From: VRUE01 sp963753585
GTDB lineage: Bacteria; Actinomycetota; Thermoleophilia; Solirubrobacterales; 70-9
Direction of reading: 5' to 3'
Length of the DNA stretch: 64,000 nt
Assembly (NCBI GenBank): GCA_963753585.1
Contig: CAVWCU010000001.1
Span: 1,054,001-1,118,000, forward strand
Shown here: one piece after another, positions 17,237-27,996 of the stretch
Layout of the letters: every line of letters starts with the position of its first letter
How positions within the stretch are numbered: the first letter of the stretch is position 1
Notes under the pieces: model-generated
What the model was told of the DNA's origin: nothing
What the model saw: only the letters and a program-made list of their open reading frames with translations
The model's database searches: none
Position numbers and translations under genes: made by a program

Positions 17237-18653
17237 GGTAGGCGGCCAGCGCCTCGGCGACGTCGACGGGGCGTCCCAGGTGGTAGCCCTGGGCCATGTC
17301 GACGCCGTACTCGCGCAGCATCTCGGCGGTGGTGTCGTCCTGGACGTACTCGGCGATCGTGGTCTTGCCGAGGCCGCGGGCGATCTGGACGATCGCCTGC
17401 ACGGTGAGCTGGTCGGCGTCGCTGTTGGGCATGTCGCGGATGAACGAGCCGTCGATCTTGATCAGGTCGAAGGGAATCTGCTTGAGGTAGTGGAAGGGGC
17501 CGAAGCCGGCGCCGTAGTCGTCGATCGCCACCTGGCAACCGAACTCGGTCAGCCGGTCGGCGAAGCCGCCGGCGGCCTCGTAGTCGTGGACCCGCGCCGT
17601 CTCGGTGATCTCGAAGGTGCAGCGAGCCGGGTCGGCTTCACCCTCGTCGAGGCGCCGTTCGATGAACTCGAGCACCGAGAGATCGGCGACCGAGGCGCCG
17701 GAGAGGTTTACGTGCAGGGAGACCGGGTCTCCACTGCGCTCGCGTGCCGCGAGCAGCTCCAGGGCCTGGGCGACGACCCAGCGGTCGAGCTCCTGGACCA
17801 TCCCCGAGCGCTCCGCCGCCTCGATGAAGGAGGCCGCCGGCAGCAGCTCCCCGTCGTCGCCGGTCATCCGCAGGAGCAGCTCGTAGCGCTCGATCCCACC
17901 GGAGGCGAGGCTGCGGATCGGCTGCGTGTGAAGGCTGAGGCGGTCGTGGGTGAGGGCGTCGCGAATCCTTGCCGTCGTGGTCTGGCGCCGCTCCTGCCCG
18001 CCCTGCCCGCGCTGGGGCTCCCGGGGGTCCTGGAAGAGCGCGATCTGGTTGCGCCCCCCCTCCTTTGCCCGGTACATCGCCTGGTCGGCCGCGACGAGGA
18101 CCGCCTCGGCGCCGATCTCGCGCTCGCCGCCGAACATCGTGATGCCGACGCTGATCGTGGCCCCCCCGGCCTCGGATGCCGCGGCGCTCTCAGCCACCTG
18201 GGCGCGCAGGTCCTCGCCCAGCTGCAGGGCGCCCGCGGTGTCGGACTGGGGCATCAGCACCGCGAACTCGTCGCCGGAGAGGCGGGCGACGATGTCGGTC
18301 GCTCGCACGCGTTCGCGCATGATCCCGGCGATGCGGCGAATCAGGATGTCGCCGGCATGGTGGCCGAGCGAGTCGTTGACAGTCTTGAGCCCGTCGATGT
18401 CGATGATCATCACCGCGCCCTGGCCGCCGTAACGGGCGGTGAAGGAGGTGAACTGGTCGAGCTCGGAGCGGAAGCGGCGCCGATCGAGCAACCCGGTGAG
18501 CGAGTCGTGGTCGGCGATGTAGCGCAGCTGCGCCTCGGTCTTCTCGGCCTTCGCAAGGGCATCGGCGACGACCTTGCGATCCGGGAGATCGAGCTTGGCG
18601 AGCACCGACTCGATCTCTGGATTGCTCTGGATTGGAAGCGCTTCCTCGGTCAC
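17040..18653 (-). CDS. GGDEF-EAL cyclic di-GMP protein, 3' end replaced
   Basis: Residues 1-45 are a short helical leader. The diguanylate cyclase domain follows with HDSLTGLLDRRRF, and SGDEF (126-130) in place of GGDEF; an RATD inhibitory site lies five residues before it. The phosphodiesterase domain has YELLLRM (ELL for EAL), HVNLSGAS, FEITET, IDDYGAGFG and LIKIDGSFI, so the metal-binding residues look present. It should make or break c-di-GMP in the cytoplasm; no sensor domain or membrane segment is seen. Genuine sequence ends at GYHLGRPVDVAEALAA (about 17240); the remaining 65 codons read antisense through the RHS fragment, so the native stop is missing. Confidence 0.85.
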   Translation of the reverse strand: MTEEALPIQSNPEIESVLAKLDLPDRKVVADALAKAEKTEAQLRYIADHDSLTGLLDRRRFRSELDQFTSFTARYGGQGAVMIIDIDGLKTVNDSLGHHAGDILIRRIAGIMRERVRATDIVARLSGDEFAVLMPQSDTAGALQLGEDLRAQVAESAAASEAGGATISVGITMFGGEREIGAEAVLVAADQAMYRAKEGGRNQIALFQDPREPQRGQGGQERRQTTTARIRDALTHDRLSLHTQPIRSLASGGIERYELLLRMTGDDGELLPAASFIEAAERSGMVQELDRWVVAQALELLAARERSGDPVSLHVNLSGASVADLSVLEFIERRLDEGEADPARCTFEITETARVHDYEAAGGFADRLTEFGCQVAIDDYGAGFGPFHYLKQIPFDLIKIDGSFIRDMPNSDADQLTVQAIVQIARGLGKTTIAEYVQDDTTAEMLREYGVDMAQGYHLGRPVDVAEALAAYPAGLCFPRSSARPAVPSRRRRSRLRFRRFPLPRSCRPRPGCPPGHSRRWSWGPRRDRLRCAGRLR

Positions 18654-18784
18654 TCACTGAAGTTAGAACTTTCCGCACCCGATCGGATCGCAGTCCACGC
18701 GTGGCTGCAGGGAATCCATTCAAGTATCGGCTACCCCTTGCCGCCAATAGTGGGGGTCAAACGTCCGCGGGTAGTGTGAACGTC

Positions 18785-20763
<1,979 letters not shown>

Positions 20764-20767
<4 letters not shown>

Positions 20768-23259
20768 GGGGCTCCCTTTTCACCTTCGCCGCCGGTCGTC
20801 GCTCAAAGTGGATCGTCTTCGCGATCTGGTTCGTGGGGATCTTCATCGCCGCCGGGCCGGCGGCCCTCCCGGAAAAGTTCGAAGACGCCGAAAGCAACGA
20901 GGCGACCTCCTACCTGCCGGGCGACGCCGAGTCGACCCACGCCCTGGACGCCACGGAATCGCTCCAGAACGGCGAACTCGCTCCCGCGGTGATCATCTAC
21001 CGGCGTGAGTCCGGCCTGACCGCTGCCGACCGTCGCACGATCGTCGAAGACGTCGAAGAGATGACCGGGGAGCGCTACCCGGGGGTCGTGCCCGACGGCG
21101 CCACGGCGGCCGCGGGAGGCAAGGCGAACGGCCAGCGCGGTGACGCGCCGAAGCAGTCCGCGTCCGGCCAGACGGCTGAGTGCGCCACCTCGACCTCGAC
21201 GATTCCCGGCCAACCCGCCGACTACGCGCCGTTCGTCGGCCCGGTCTGCTCGGCGGACGGCAAGGCGGCGATCGTCACCGCCTACATCGCGGGCAACGGC
21301 GAGGGGGACCGGATCCTCGACCCGGTCAAGGACTGGCGCGACCTGATCTCCGACCCGGGCGGAGGCCTCGAGGTGAAGATCACCGGCGGGGCCGGCTTCT
21401 CCGCCGACGCGATCGAAGTCTTCGAAGGCATAAACGGCACCCTGCTGCTCGCCGCGCTCAGCCTGGTCATCTTCCTGCTGATCGTCATCTACCGCTCGCC
21501 GATGTTCTTCTTGATCCCGCTCGCCGCGGTCGTCTTCGCGGAGATCCTGTCGCGCTCGATCGGCTACGGGGTCTCCGAGCTCGGGGTGACGATCAACGGC
21601 CAGTCGAGCTCGATCATGTCGGTGCTCGTGCTCGGCGCCGGCACCGACTACGCGCTGCTGCTCGTCGCCCGCTACCGCGAGGAGCTCCACCACACGGTCG
21701 ACAAGCACGAGGCGATGCGCACGGCGCTCGCCTCGGCCGGGCCGGCGATCTTCGCCTCCGCGGCGACGGTGATCGCCGCCCTCCTCTGCCTGATGCTGGC
21801 CAAGGTCAACGGCACCGCCGGCCTGGGGCCGATCGCCGCGATCGGGATCGCCTGCGCCGCGCTCTCGATGCTGACCCTGCTGCCGGCGCTGCTGACGATC
21901 TTCGGCCGCCGCGCCTTCTGGCCCTTCGTCCCGCACACGCCGGAGACTGCGCCGGACACCGGCGCGGTCTCCGCTCGGGCGCAAGGCGCGATCGTCGAAG
22001 GCTCGGGGTTCGGCGCCTTCGTCCGGGTCGCCCTCGCCTGCCTCTTGGTGCTGATCCTGCTGCCCCTCGTGCTGCTCAACTGGGTCCTGCGCATACTCAG
22101 CGGGAAACGGATCCCCTCGCTGATCGTCGGACCGCTCGACCGCGCCGTCTTCGGGCCCTACGAGGTTCGCCGGCACAAGCTCGAGCACGCCGTCGACGCG
22201 ACCCACGGGCTCTGGAAACGCGTCGGCGACCGCGTCGCCCTCTCGCCCCAGCGCATCATGGGGGGATCGATCGCCGTCCTGCTGATCCTCTGCGCCGGCT
22301 TTGCCTTCTTCTCCACGGACCTGACCAGCGAAGACAGCTACCGGACCGAAGTCGAATCGGTCGAAGGCCAGCACCTGCTCGACAGGAGCTTCCCCTCTGG
22401 GACGACCGCCCTCACCGACATCGTCGTCGACGACCGCGACGAAGTGGAAGCCGCGAGGAGCGCCGTCGCTCAGGTGGAGGGCGTCGACACGGTCTCCGGG
22501 CCGGTCGCGGAAGGGCCGCCGGGAACGCTTATCCAGGCGACCCTGGAACCGAACCCCTACTCGACCGAGGCCTTCGACCTGGTCGAACCGATCCGCGACG
22601 CCGCCCAGGGCGCGGCCCCGACCGCCCTGGTCGGGGGGCCGACGGCGATCGAATTCGACGTCCGCGACGCCGCCGGCTGGGACTCGACCGTGATCCCGCC
22701 GATCATCCTGCTCGTCGTCTTCCTGATCCTGATCGGCCTGCTGCGCGCGGTGACGGCGCCGCTGGTCCTGATCGGCACCGTCATCCTCAGTTACCTCGCG
22801 GCGCTCGGCGTCGCCTACTTCGTCTTCGACGTGATCTTCGGCTTCCCCGGCTCGGACCCCTCGCTGCCGCTCTTCGCCTTCGTCTTCCTCGTCGCCCTGG
22901 GGGTCGACTACAACATCTTCCTGATCGCCCGAGCCCGCGAGGAAACGATCAAACACGGCTCCGAACAGGGCATCCTGCGCGCCCTCGCGGTCACCGGCGG
23001 TGTCATCACCAGCGCCGGCATCGTCCTCGCCGGCACCTTCTCGGTGCTGGCGGTCCTGCCCCTCACCTTCCTCACCGAGCTCGGCTTCGTGGTCGCCTTC
23101 GGCGTCCTCCTGGACACCTTCCTGGTCCGCAGCGTCCTGGTCCCCTCAGCCGCCCTCACCCTCGGCGACAAGTTCTGGTGGCCCTCAGCCCTCTCAAGAC
23201 CCAAGGACGACACCGCAGCTCGGGCCCGCGAGCTGGAACAAGAACCGTCTCGCCTCTAG
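20764..23259 (+). CDS. MMPL/RND-family transporter
   Basis: An intact 831-residue RND pump. The first membrane helix (about 18-35) is followed by a soluble loop, five helices including VLGAGTDYALLLVARYREEL, a cytoplasmic linker (about 395-490), a second single helix, second loop and final bundle with VALGVDYNIFLIARAREE. The paired Asp-Tyr motifs are the proton-relay positions of MMPL proteins. Its GTG start overlaps the previous stop (GTGA), so it is co-transcribed with the thioredoxin-domain gene. It likely exports lipids or hydrophobic drugs. Confidence 0.87.
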
Positions 23260-23268
23260 CGCCCCCGG

Positions 23269-23360
23269 CGCGCGGGTCCTGTCGCGGCAGGGGACCCACC
23301 GCCCCTTCCGGTCGCTAAAGCGTCCTCAGGGGCGGTTCCCCCTACCGCGCCACCCGCGCG
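23269..23360. terminator. Long imperfect hairpin between convergent genes
   Basis: Outer arms cgcgcgggt (23269-23277) and acccgcgcg (23352-23360) and inner arms accgcccc (23298-23305) and ggggcggt (23329-23336) pair, with further GC matches between. It lies between the 3' ends of the MMPL gene and glnA and could act as a bidirectional terminator. Loop and arm pattern differ from the conserved-loop hairpins. Confidence 0.6.
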
Positions 23361-23382
23361 AGGAGCGCCATGCAATCTACGC

Positions 23383-24735
23383 TCAAAGAATCGGCAGGAA
23401 CTGCTCGATCTCGTACGGAGTGACCTGCACGCGGTAGTCGTCCCACTCCTGCCTCTTGATCTCTACGAAGCGCCTGAACGTGTGCTCACCGAGGGTCCTC
23501 AATACAAGCTCGGAGTCCGCCGCCAGCTCGATCGCCTCGCCGAGCGTCTCGGGTAGCTGCTCGATGCCCTGGTGGGCGAGCTCCTCCGGTGAGAGGTGGT
23601 AGAGGTTTTGCTCCATCGGCTCGGGCAGCTCGTAGCCCTTCTCTATCCCCTCCAGGCCCGCCTGCAGCATGCCGGCGAAGCAGAGATAGGGGTTGCAGGC
23701 CGGGTCGGGACAGCGCAGCTCGGCCCGGGTCGCGCCCTCCTTGCCGGGGTGGTAGAGGGGCACCCGGATCAGGGCCGAGCGGTTGCGACGCGACCAGGCG
23801 AGGTAGACCGGGGCCTCGAAACCGGGCACCAGGCGCTTGTAGGAGTTGACCCACTGGGCGAAGAGCGGTGAGATCTCGCGCGCGTGCTTGAGCTGGCCGG
23901 CGATGAAGGCCTTCGCCGTCGGGCTGAGGAAATACTGGTCGTCGGCGTCGAAGAAGGCGTTGCGGCCGTCTTTGGTCAGCGACTGGTGGACGTGCATGCC
24001 GGATCCGTTCTCGCCGAAGAGCGGCTTCGGCATGAAGGTGGCGTGCCAGCCGTACTTCATCGCGTACTCCTTGACCACGATCCGGTACGTCATGCAGTCA
24101 TCGGCCATCGCCAGCGCGTTCTTGTAGCGCATGTCGACCTCGTGCTGGGAAGGGCCGACCTCGTGATGCGTGTACTCGACGTGGATGCCCATCTTCTCCA
24201 GCGCCAGGACCGTGTCGCGGCGCACGTCGGAGCCGGCGTCGAGCGTGGTCAGGTCGAAGTAACCCCCCTCGTCGAGGACCTCGGGGACGCCCCCCTCCGG
24301 CTTGGCGGAGCGGAAGTAGAAGAACTCGAGCTCGGGGCCGATGTTGAACGCGTCGAAGCCCATCTCCTCGGCCCGTTTGAGGGCACGCTTCATGATCCAG
24401 CGCGGGTCGCCCTCGTAGGGTTCGCCACCGGGCACCTGGACGTCGCAGAACATGCGGGCCACCGCGTTTTCGCCCTCAGGCCGCCAGGGGATCAGGGCGA
24501 AGGTCGACGGGTCGGGCATCGCGATCATGTCCGACTCCTCGATCGGGTTGAAGCCCGTGATCGAGGAGCCGTCGAAGCCCATGCCGCCTTCGAAGGCGTC
24601 CTCGAGCTCGGCGGAGTTGATCGAGAAGCTCTTCAGCTGGCCGAGCACGTCGGTGAACCAGAGGCGGACGAAGCGTACGTCGTGGTCCTTGACGATCTGG
24701 GTGACGTCAGCGGCGCTCTTCGGTTGATCTGCCAT
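23383..24735 (-). CDS. glnA: Type I glutamine synthetase
   Basis: A 450-residue glutamine synthetase, ATP-dependent amidation of glutamate. Motifs: GFDGSSITGF, GPELEFFYF, HHEVGPSQHEVDMRY (metal and glutamate binding in outline), NGSGMHVHQSL, SRRNRSALIRVP, and NLYHLSPEE, where the tyrosine corresponds to the adenylylation site region of GSI-beta enzymes. The length of 450 without the 25-residue insertion fits GSI-alpha. ATG 24735 was chosen because AGGAGAG precedes it; the open frame to 24828 has no family match. Monocistronic, convergent with the MMPL pump. Confidence 0.93.
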   Translation of the reverse strand: MADQPKSAADVTQIVKDHDVRFVRLWFTDVLGQLKSFSINSAELEDAFEGGMGFDGSSITGFNPIEESDMIAMPDPSTFALIPWRPEGENAVARMFCDVQVPGGEPYEGDPRWIMKRALKRAEEMGFDAFNIGPELEFFYFRSAKPEGGVPEVLDEGGYFDLTTLDAGSDVRRDTVLALEKMGIHVEYTHHEVGPSQHEVDMRYKNALAMADDCMTYRIVVKEYAMKYGWHATFMPKPLFGENGSGMHVHQSLTKDGRNAFFDADDQYFLSPTAKAFIAGQLKHAREISPLFAQWVNSYKRLVPGFEAPVYLAWSRRNRSALIRVPLYHPGKEGATRAELRCPDPACNPYLCFAGMLQAGLEGIEKGYELPEPMEQNLYHLSPEELAHQGIEQLPETLGEAIELAADSELVLRTLGEHTFRRFVEIKRQEWDDYRVQVTPYEIEQFLPIL

Positions 24736-24906
24736 TCGTCTCTCCTGGGGCTGGTGGGCCCCTGGAGTCTGGCTGAAAATACGCACGCACGCCTGCCGGC
24801 AGGAGCGCAGCGCGGCCGCGCTACCCACGGGAGGCGTGAGCCAAAGCGATAGGCCCGGCGTGGACCCGGGTATAGGCGACTTGCACGAACGCCGAAAAGC
24901 AGGTAT

Positions 24907-24925
24907 AACTTACCAGACGTAAGTT
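24907..24925. promoter_or_regulatory. 19-bp operator-like palindrome
   Basis: AACTTAC (24907-24913), five bases, GTAAGTT (24919-24925): perfect 7-bp arms in an AT-rich stretch 73 bases before the AhpD-like gene and 172 bases before glnA. TetR- or MarR-sized. The rest of the 262-base gap (24736-24997) holds no gene; a weaker pair (ttaatggct with agccacttaa) follows the palindrome. Confidence 0.5.
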
Positions 24926-24997
24926 AATGGCTAAAAGTAAAGTAAAAGCCACTTAAAGGCTCTGTGAAGCGGAAATCCGCGGACGAAGCCGGAGGCG

Positions 24998-25570
24998 ATG
25001 CAAGTGACAGTGAAAACAGACGTGAGCAGGTTCCAGATCCACGACGAGTTGACGGCACCTGACGAGAGCGCCCCCCTGATCAAAACGATCCAGGCGACGG
25101 GCGGGGCGGTGACCAAGTTCGTAGGCGTGCTCGCCGGCGCGCCCGCGGTCCTGCGGGCCTACACGCGGATGCGCTCAGAGCTCCGCGGTGGCGTCCTGCC
25201 GCGGGCAACCCAGGTGCGGATCGCGCTGGCCGTGGCCGAGTATCGCGACGACGGCTACAGCATCGCCCAGCACGCGAAGACCGCGCGCGGAGCGGGCCTC
25301 GGCCTCGACGAGGTCTCCCGGGCTCGCAGCTTCGGATCGGCCGACCCGAAAGAGGCGGCGCTGCTCGAGTACCTGCACGGCGGCCTCGAGGCCAACGGCC
25401 ACCCGCCCCTCCACCTGCACGAGGAGGCGCGCGAGATCGGCTGGAGCGACGAGCAGCTGCTGGAGGCGGTCGCGCACCTCGCCCTCAACGAGTTCCAAAG
25501 CCTGATCGCCGGGGCGGCCGAGCTGCCCAAAGACCAGAGCGGTCCCAGGGTTCTCCCTTCGGTCGCTTAG
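24998..25570 (+). CDS. Carboxymuconolactone decarboxylase / AhpD-like protein
   Basis: A 190-residue all-helical protein of the CMD/AhpD fold. The core helix reads VRIALAVAEYRDDGYSIAQHAKTARGAGL in outline. It keeps the family histidine (QHAKTAR) but lacks the CxxC pair of true AhpD, so peroxide-linked disulfide chemistry is not expected. The C-terminal half (EAVAHLALNEFQSLIAG) follows the usual helical pattern. Possible start alternatives exist, but ATG 24998 is the first after the operator. No partner genes point to a pathway. Hairpin copy C follows the stop by 12 bases. Confidence 0.72.
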   Translation: MQVTVKTDVSRFQIHDELTAPDESAPLIKTIQATGGAVTKFVGVLAGAPAVLRAYTRMRSELRGGVLPRATQVRIALAVAEYRDDGYSIAQHAKTARGAGLGLDEVSRARSFGSADPKEAALLEYLHGGLEANGHPPLHLHEEAREIGWSDEQLLEAVAHLALNEFQSLIAGAAELPKDQSGPRVLPSVA

Positions 25571-25582
25571 GCGCTGGTAGCG

Positions 25583-25660
25583 AGAGGGCCGGGAGGGGGT
25601 CCTCAAAACGCTCGGCGGGAGCCTCGCTTGAGTGTTTTGAGGACCCCCTCCCGGCCCTCT
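25583..25660 (+). repeat. 27-bp-arm hairpin with conserved 24-nt loop (copy C)
   Basis: Arms 25583-25609 and 25634-25660 pair perfectly over 27 bp. The loop 25610-25633 is again exactly 24 nt, with GGCGGGAGCC and GCTTGAGT. Arm sequence differs from copies A and B except near the loop, where the innermost AC/GT pair is shared. It lies 12 bases after the AhpD-like stop. The rest of the gap to 25832 shows no gene. Confidence 0.85.
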
Positions 25661-25832
25661 TTCAACAGCTATAGACAATCCAGAGGCCGCCGCCGGGCAC
25701 TTGCAATACGGCAGCTCATCTGCTGGCAGCTCATACGCTTGCGCTGGAGCTTCCCGCGGGCTCGCCCGACGAGTCGCGCGCCCGACGAATCAGGAGAGCT
25801 GTAGGGAGGGGCCGGGTGCCCTCCCCCACCCA

Positions 25833-26561
25833 CTAGTCCTCGACGACGGTGACCGTGTAGAGGAGCCTTGCCGTGGAGTAGCGACAACCGTAGTTGGCGC
25901 GTTTGCCGATCTTTTGCTGGGGTTCGCCTTGGCGTACGTCGGTGGCGTTGACGCACATGCCGGCTTCGCGGCTGGCTCGCCAGGCGTTGGTGCTGGGTAG
26001 GCCCTGGGCGAAGGCGGGAGCCCAGGTCGGCACCGTGAGGCCGACGATGTCGCCCTTCTGCACCCGCAGGTTGGCGCCGAACTCGACCGTCTGACCCAGA
26101 TAGGGGCTGAGCACCTGGATCGAGCCCTGTGCACGCAAGTTGTAGCGGGGCGGGTTGGTCTCCGGGACGCGGCGCAGGATCGCCAGGCGCGCCTCGGGCG
26201 GCGTGCCGAAGAAGTTGTTGAAGAAGGAGCGCTGGCTGCCGGTCGGCTCAGCCAGGGTCAGGGTCCAGGACTTCACCTTGCCGTTCTTGCGGACGCGGAA
26301 GGGAAGCGAACCCTGAGCCGTGCTGACCTGGAATCCGGTGACGCTGCCGATCGCCTGGCAAGGCGAGTCGGGGCAGGAGGGGTCAGGCATCGTGCCGGTG
26401 TCGCCGAGCACGACGGTCGTCTTCGAGGTGGTCGCCGCCCCGGCGCTGCCGCCGAGGGTGACGAGGAGCCCCAGCAGGGCCGCAAGCGAGAGGGCAACCC
26501 CCGCTCGACCGATAGCCCCGGCCGAACTGGCGTTGACAGCTGCGTGCGAAGACCTCGACAT
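25833..26561 (-). CDS. Secreted hypothetical protein
   Basis: A 242-residue exported protein. A basic N-terminus and a hydrophobic stretch GVALSLAALLGLLVTLGGSAGA (residues 20-41, in outline) form a signal peptide ending near AGA-ATT. The mature part is beta-rich, with two cysteines in PSCPDSPC and two more near the end (AGMCVNATD, NYGCRYS), which may form disulfides. No catalytic motif is recognised. It resembles a family of secreted unknowns common in soil actinobacteria; this is an impression from composition. It lies downstream of rlpA on the same strand. Confidence 0.65.
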   Translation of the reverse strand: MSRSSHAAVNASSAGAIGRAGVALSLAALLGLLVTLGGSAGAATTSKTTVVLGDTGTMPDPSCPDSPCQAIGSVTGFQVSTAQGSLPFRVRKNGKVKSWTLTLAEPTGSQRSFFNNFFGTPPEARLAILRRVPETNPPRYNLRAQGSIQVLSPYLGQTVEFGANLRVQKGDIVGLTVPTWAPAFAQGLPSTNAWRASREAGMCVNATDVRQGEPQQKIGKRANYGCRYSTARLLYTVTVVED

Positions 26562-26631
26562 GCCCGTGCTCCTCTCGTTGGAAACCTGCTCGTTCCGGCC
26601 AGATTAGCCGCAAAAGCAGGAAATCCTGCCA

Positions 26632-26800
26632 AGGACCCGTTCCGCCAGGTGATCGCACCCCTGGATACGGCCCAGGGCACGGCGCGGACTCGGCCTCGTC
26701 GCGGGATCCCACATGGCGCTGCCATGCGGAACCCGCGCCGTGACCGCTCCGCTTGGCCCTGAACCGTCCCAGTGGCACGCCCCCTGACGGAACGGGTCCT
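26632..26800. repeat. Nested palindromes (cruciform) between two secreted-protein genes
   Basis: Outer arms at 26632-26649 and 26783-26800 match 17 of 18 bases. Inside, cacggcgcgg (26678-26687) and ccgcgccgtg (26733-26742) pair perfectly, and 26701-26717 pairs imperfectly with 26721-26736. The 257-base gap has no gene. It may terminate rlpA (minus) or shape the promoter of the gene at 26561. Confidence 0.6.
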
Positions 26801-26818
26801 AGCGGGCGTTGTCCCTAT

Positions 26819-27331
26819 CTAGTCGGCGGCGTTGCGAAGCGCGACCGCGTAGCGCACGTGATCCACGCCTTCGAAGCCAAGGGCGCGGCGAGCGCCGTTG
26901 GTCAGGTCGAAGGCGTTGCCCTCCGAATACGGCCCGCGGTCGATCACCTTCGTGACCAGGTAACGGCCGTGGTAGGCGAACTTCAGCGTGGTGCCACAGG
27001 GGAGCGTCTTGTGGGCGACGCCGACCGTGCCCGGCAAGAGGGTCTGGCCGCAGGCGGTGCTGTTGCCGTAGAGCCCGGGGCCGTACCAAGTGGCACCGGC
27101 GGAGCGCATCGGGCTGCTGAAAGCGATGCCCTGGCCGCCCGGCACGGTGCCGTCGGAGGCAGCGACGCCCATCCCTCCGGTCCCTGCCTGGGCGGGTACG
27201 GCACCGAGAAGCATCGCCGCTAGCGCGGTGCCGAGCGCCGCCCGGCGCAGCCGTCGGCCGGGCCCCCCGCTGCGCGCGTGGCCGATCCATGAATGGTCTT
27301 TCCGCCCGTGGCGGTTTCTCGCTGCCTTCAT
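26819..27331 (-). CDS. RlpA-like double-psi beta-barrel secreted protein
   Basis: A 170-residue exported protein with a long basic leader and signal peptide (ALGTALAAMLLGAVPAQA), then an RlpA/expansin-like double-psi beta-barrel. Key motifs: GATWYGPGLYGNSTACGQTL, VAHKTLPCGTTLKF and VTKVIDRGPY...NAFDLTNGARRALGF, with the aspartate expected for wall-cleaving members. It probably acts on peptidoglycan outside the cell. Its 5' leader contains a c-di-AMP riboswitch, the usual control of actinobacterial cell-wall hydrolases of this kind. Start at ATG 27331. Confidence 0.84.
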   Translation of the reverse strand: MKAARNRHGRKDHSWIGHARSGGPGRRLRRAALGTALAAMLLGAVPAQAGTGGMGVAASDGTVPGGQGIAFSSPMRSAGATWYGPGLYGNSTACGQTLLPGTVGVAHKTLPCGTTLKFAYHGRYLVTKVIDRGPYSEGNAFDLTNGARRALGFEGVDHVRYAVALRNAAD

Positions 27332-27334
27332 AGC

Positions 27335-27485
27335 TCTTTGCGACGCTTACGGGGTTAGCTGACGGGCTCGCGCTGAAAGAGCTGCGCTACGCGGCAGATG
27401 CCGGCGATTCGCCCCAACAAGTGGGTCCCCCGCTCCCCGCGGTATGTAGGCGGAGATTCAGCGGAAGTTGGCGGCAGGTTAGCAA
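27335..27485 (-). promoter_or_regulatory. c-di-AMP riboswitch (ydaO-yuaA class)
   Basis: The minus-strand leader just before rlpA contains the recognisable ydaO core: GGGGAGCGGGGGACCCA (about 27443-27424), then UUGUU, GGGGCGAAUC, later CUCUUUC, GAGCCCGUCAGCUAACC (in outline) and GUAAGCGUCGC immediately before the start codon. Class members bind c-di-AMP and usually switch expression off. Boundaries are approximate. Confidence 0.82.
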
Positions 27486-27514
27486 ACGCTAAGACATGAA
27501 ACCGTGTCGAACTG

Positions 27515-27542
27515 GGAAAGGCCCCCTTGCGGGGGCCTTTCC
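27515..27542. terminator. Perfect 12-bp hairpin after rnpB
   Basis: Arms ggaaaggccccc (27515-27526) and gggggcctttcc (27531-27542) around TTGC. It follows the 3' end of the RNase P RNA on the minus strand and precedes the riboswitch, so it probably ends rnpB. No clear U-tract. Confidence 0.7.
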
Positions 27543-27912
27543 GTCAGCGGGCCTGTAAGCCGGATCCTGTCGTGAGCGACCATCTGTCTCCCGGAGCTGG
27601 GAGCCCCGGGGGGCCGCCGAAGCGGCCCTGCGGCCTACCTGGACCTCGCCGGGCAGGGTCGACGGTCCTGCTTGGCCTTGCACCTGGCGGGGTTTGCCTG
27701 GCCGCCGCGTCACCGCGACGCCGGTGCGCTCTTACCGCACCATTTCACCTTTGCCTGTACGCGACTCACGTGTGGCCGCGCCATCGGCTGTGTATTTCTG
27801 TGGCACTGTCCCGCGGGTTTCCCCGGGTGGGCGTTACCCACCGCCTCGCCCTGTGGTGTCCGGACTTTCCTCGAGGGGTTTTCTCTCCCCCCGCAGTCGC
27901 TCGGCCCGCCCA
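27543..27912 (-). ncRNA. rnpB: RNase P RNA, bacterial type A
   Basis: Read on the minus strand. The 5' part has GACUGCGGGGGGAGAAAACC (in outline) and the universal GAGGAAAGUCCGGAC (27858-27872). The middle has GACAGUGCCACAGAAAUAC, GGUGAAAUGGUGCGGUAAGA and GAGUCGCGUACAGGCAA. The 3' end has ACAGGAUCCGGCUUACAGGC. These conserved blocks are in the right order for the ribozyme that trims tRNA 5' leaders. Ends are estimated to about ten bases. Any protein reading of this span is spurious. Confidence 0.93.
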
Positions 27913-27996
27913 TCGATGGTAGCGCGCAGCGGCCGCCCCTCGAAGGATTTCGGGATCCTGAACCCCACAGGCCTTCAAGGAATATCGTGTCTGCCG

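Noticed and set aside
16821..18779. 652-residue plus-strand frame over the GGDEF-EAL gene
   Set aside because: Antisense to well-conserved catalytic motifs; its 5' part is the RHS fragment in a wrong frame.
27543..27912. Protein-coding frames across rnpB
   Set aside because: The conserved RNase P RNA blocks explain the sequence.
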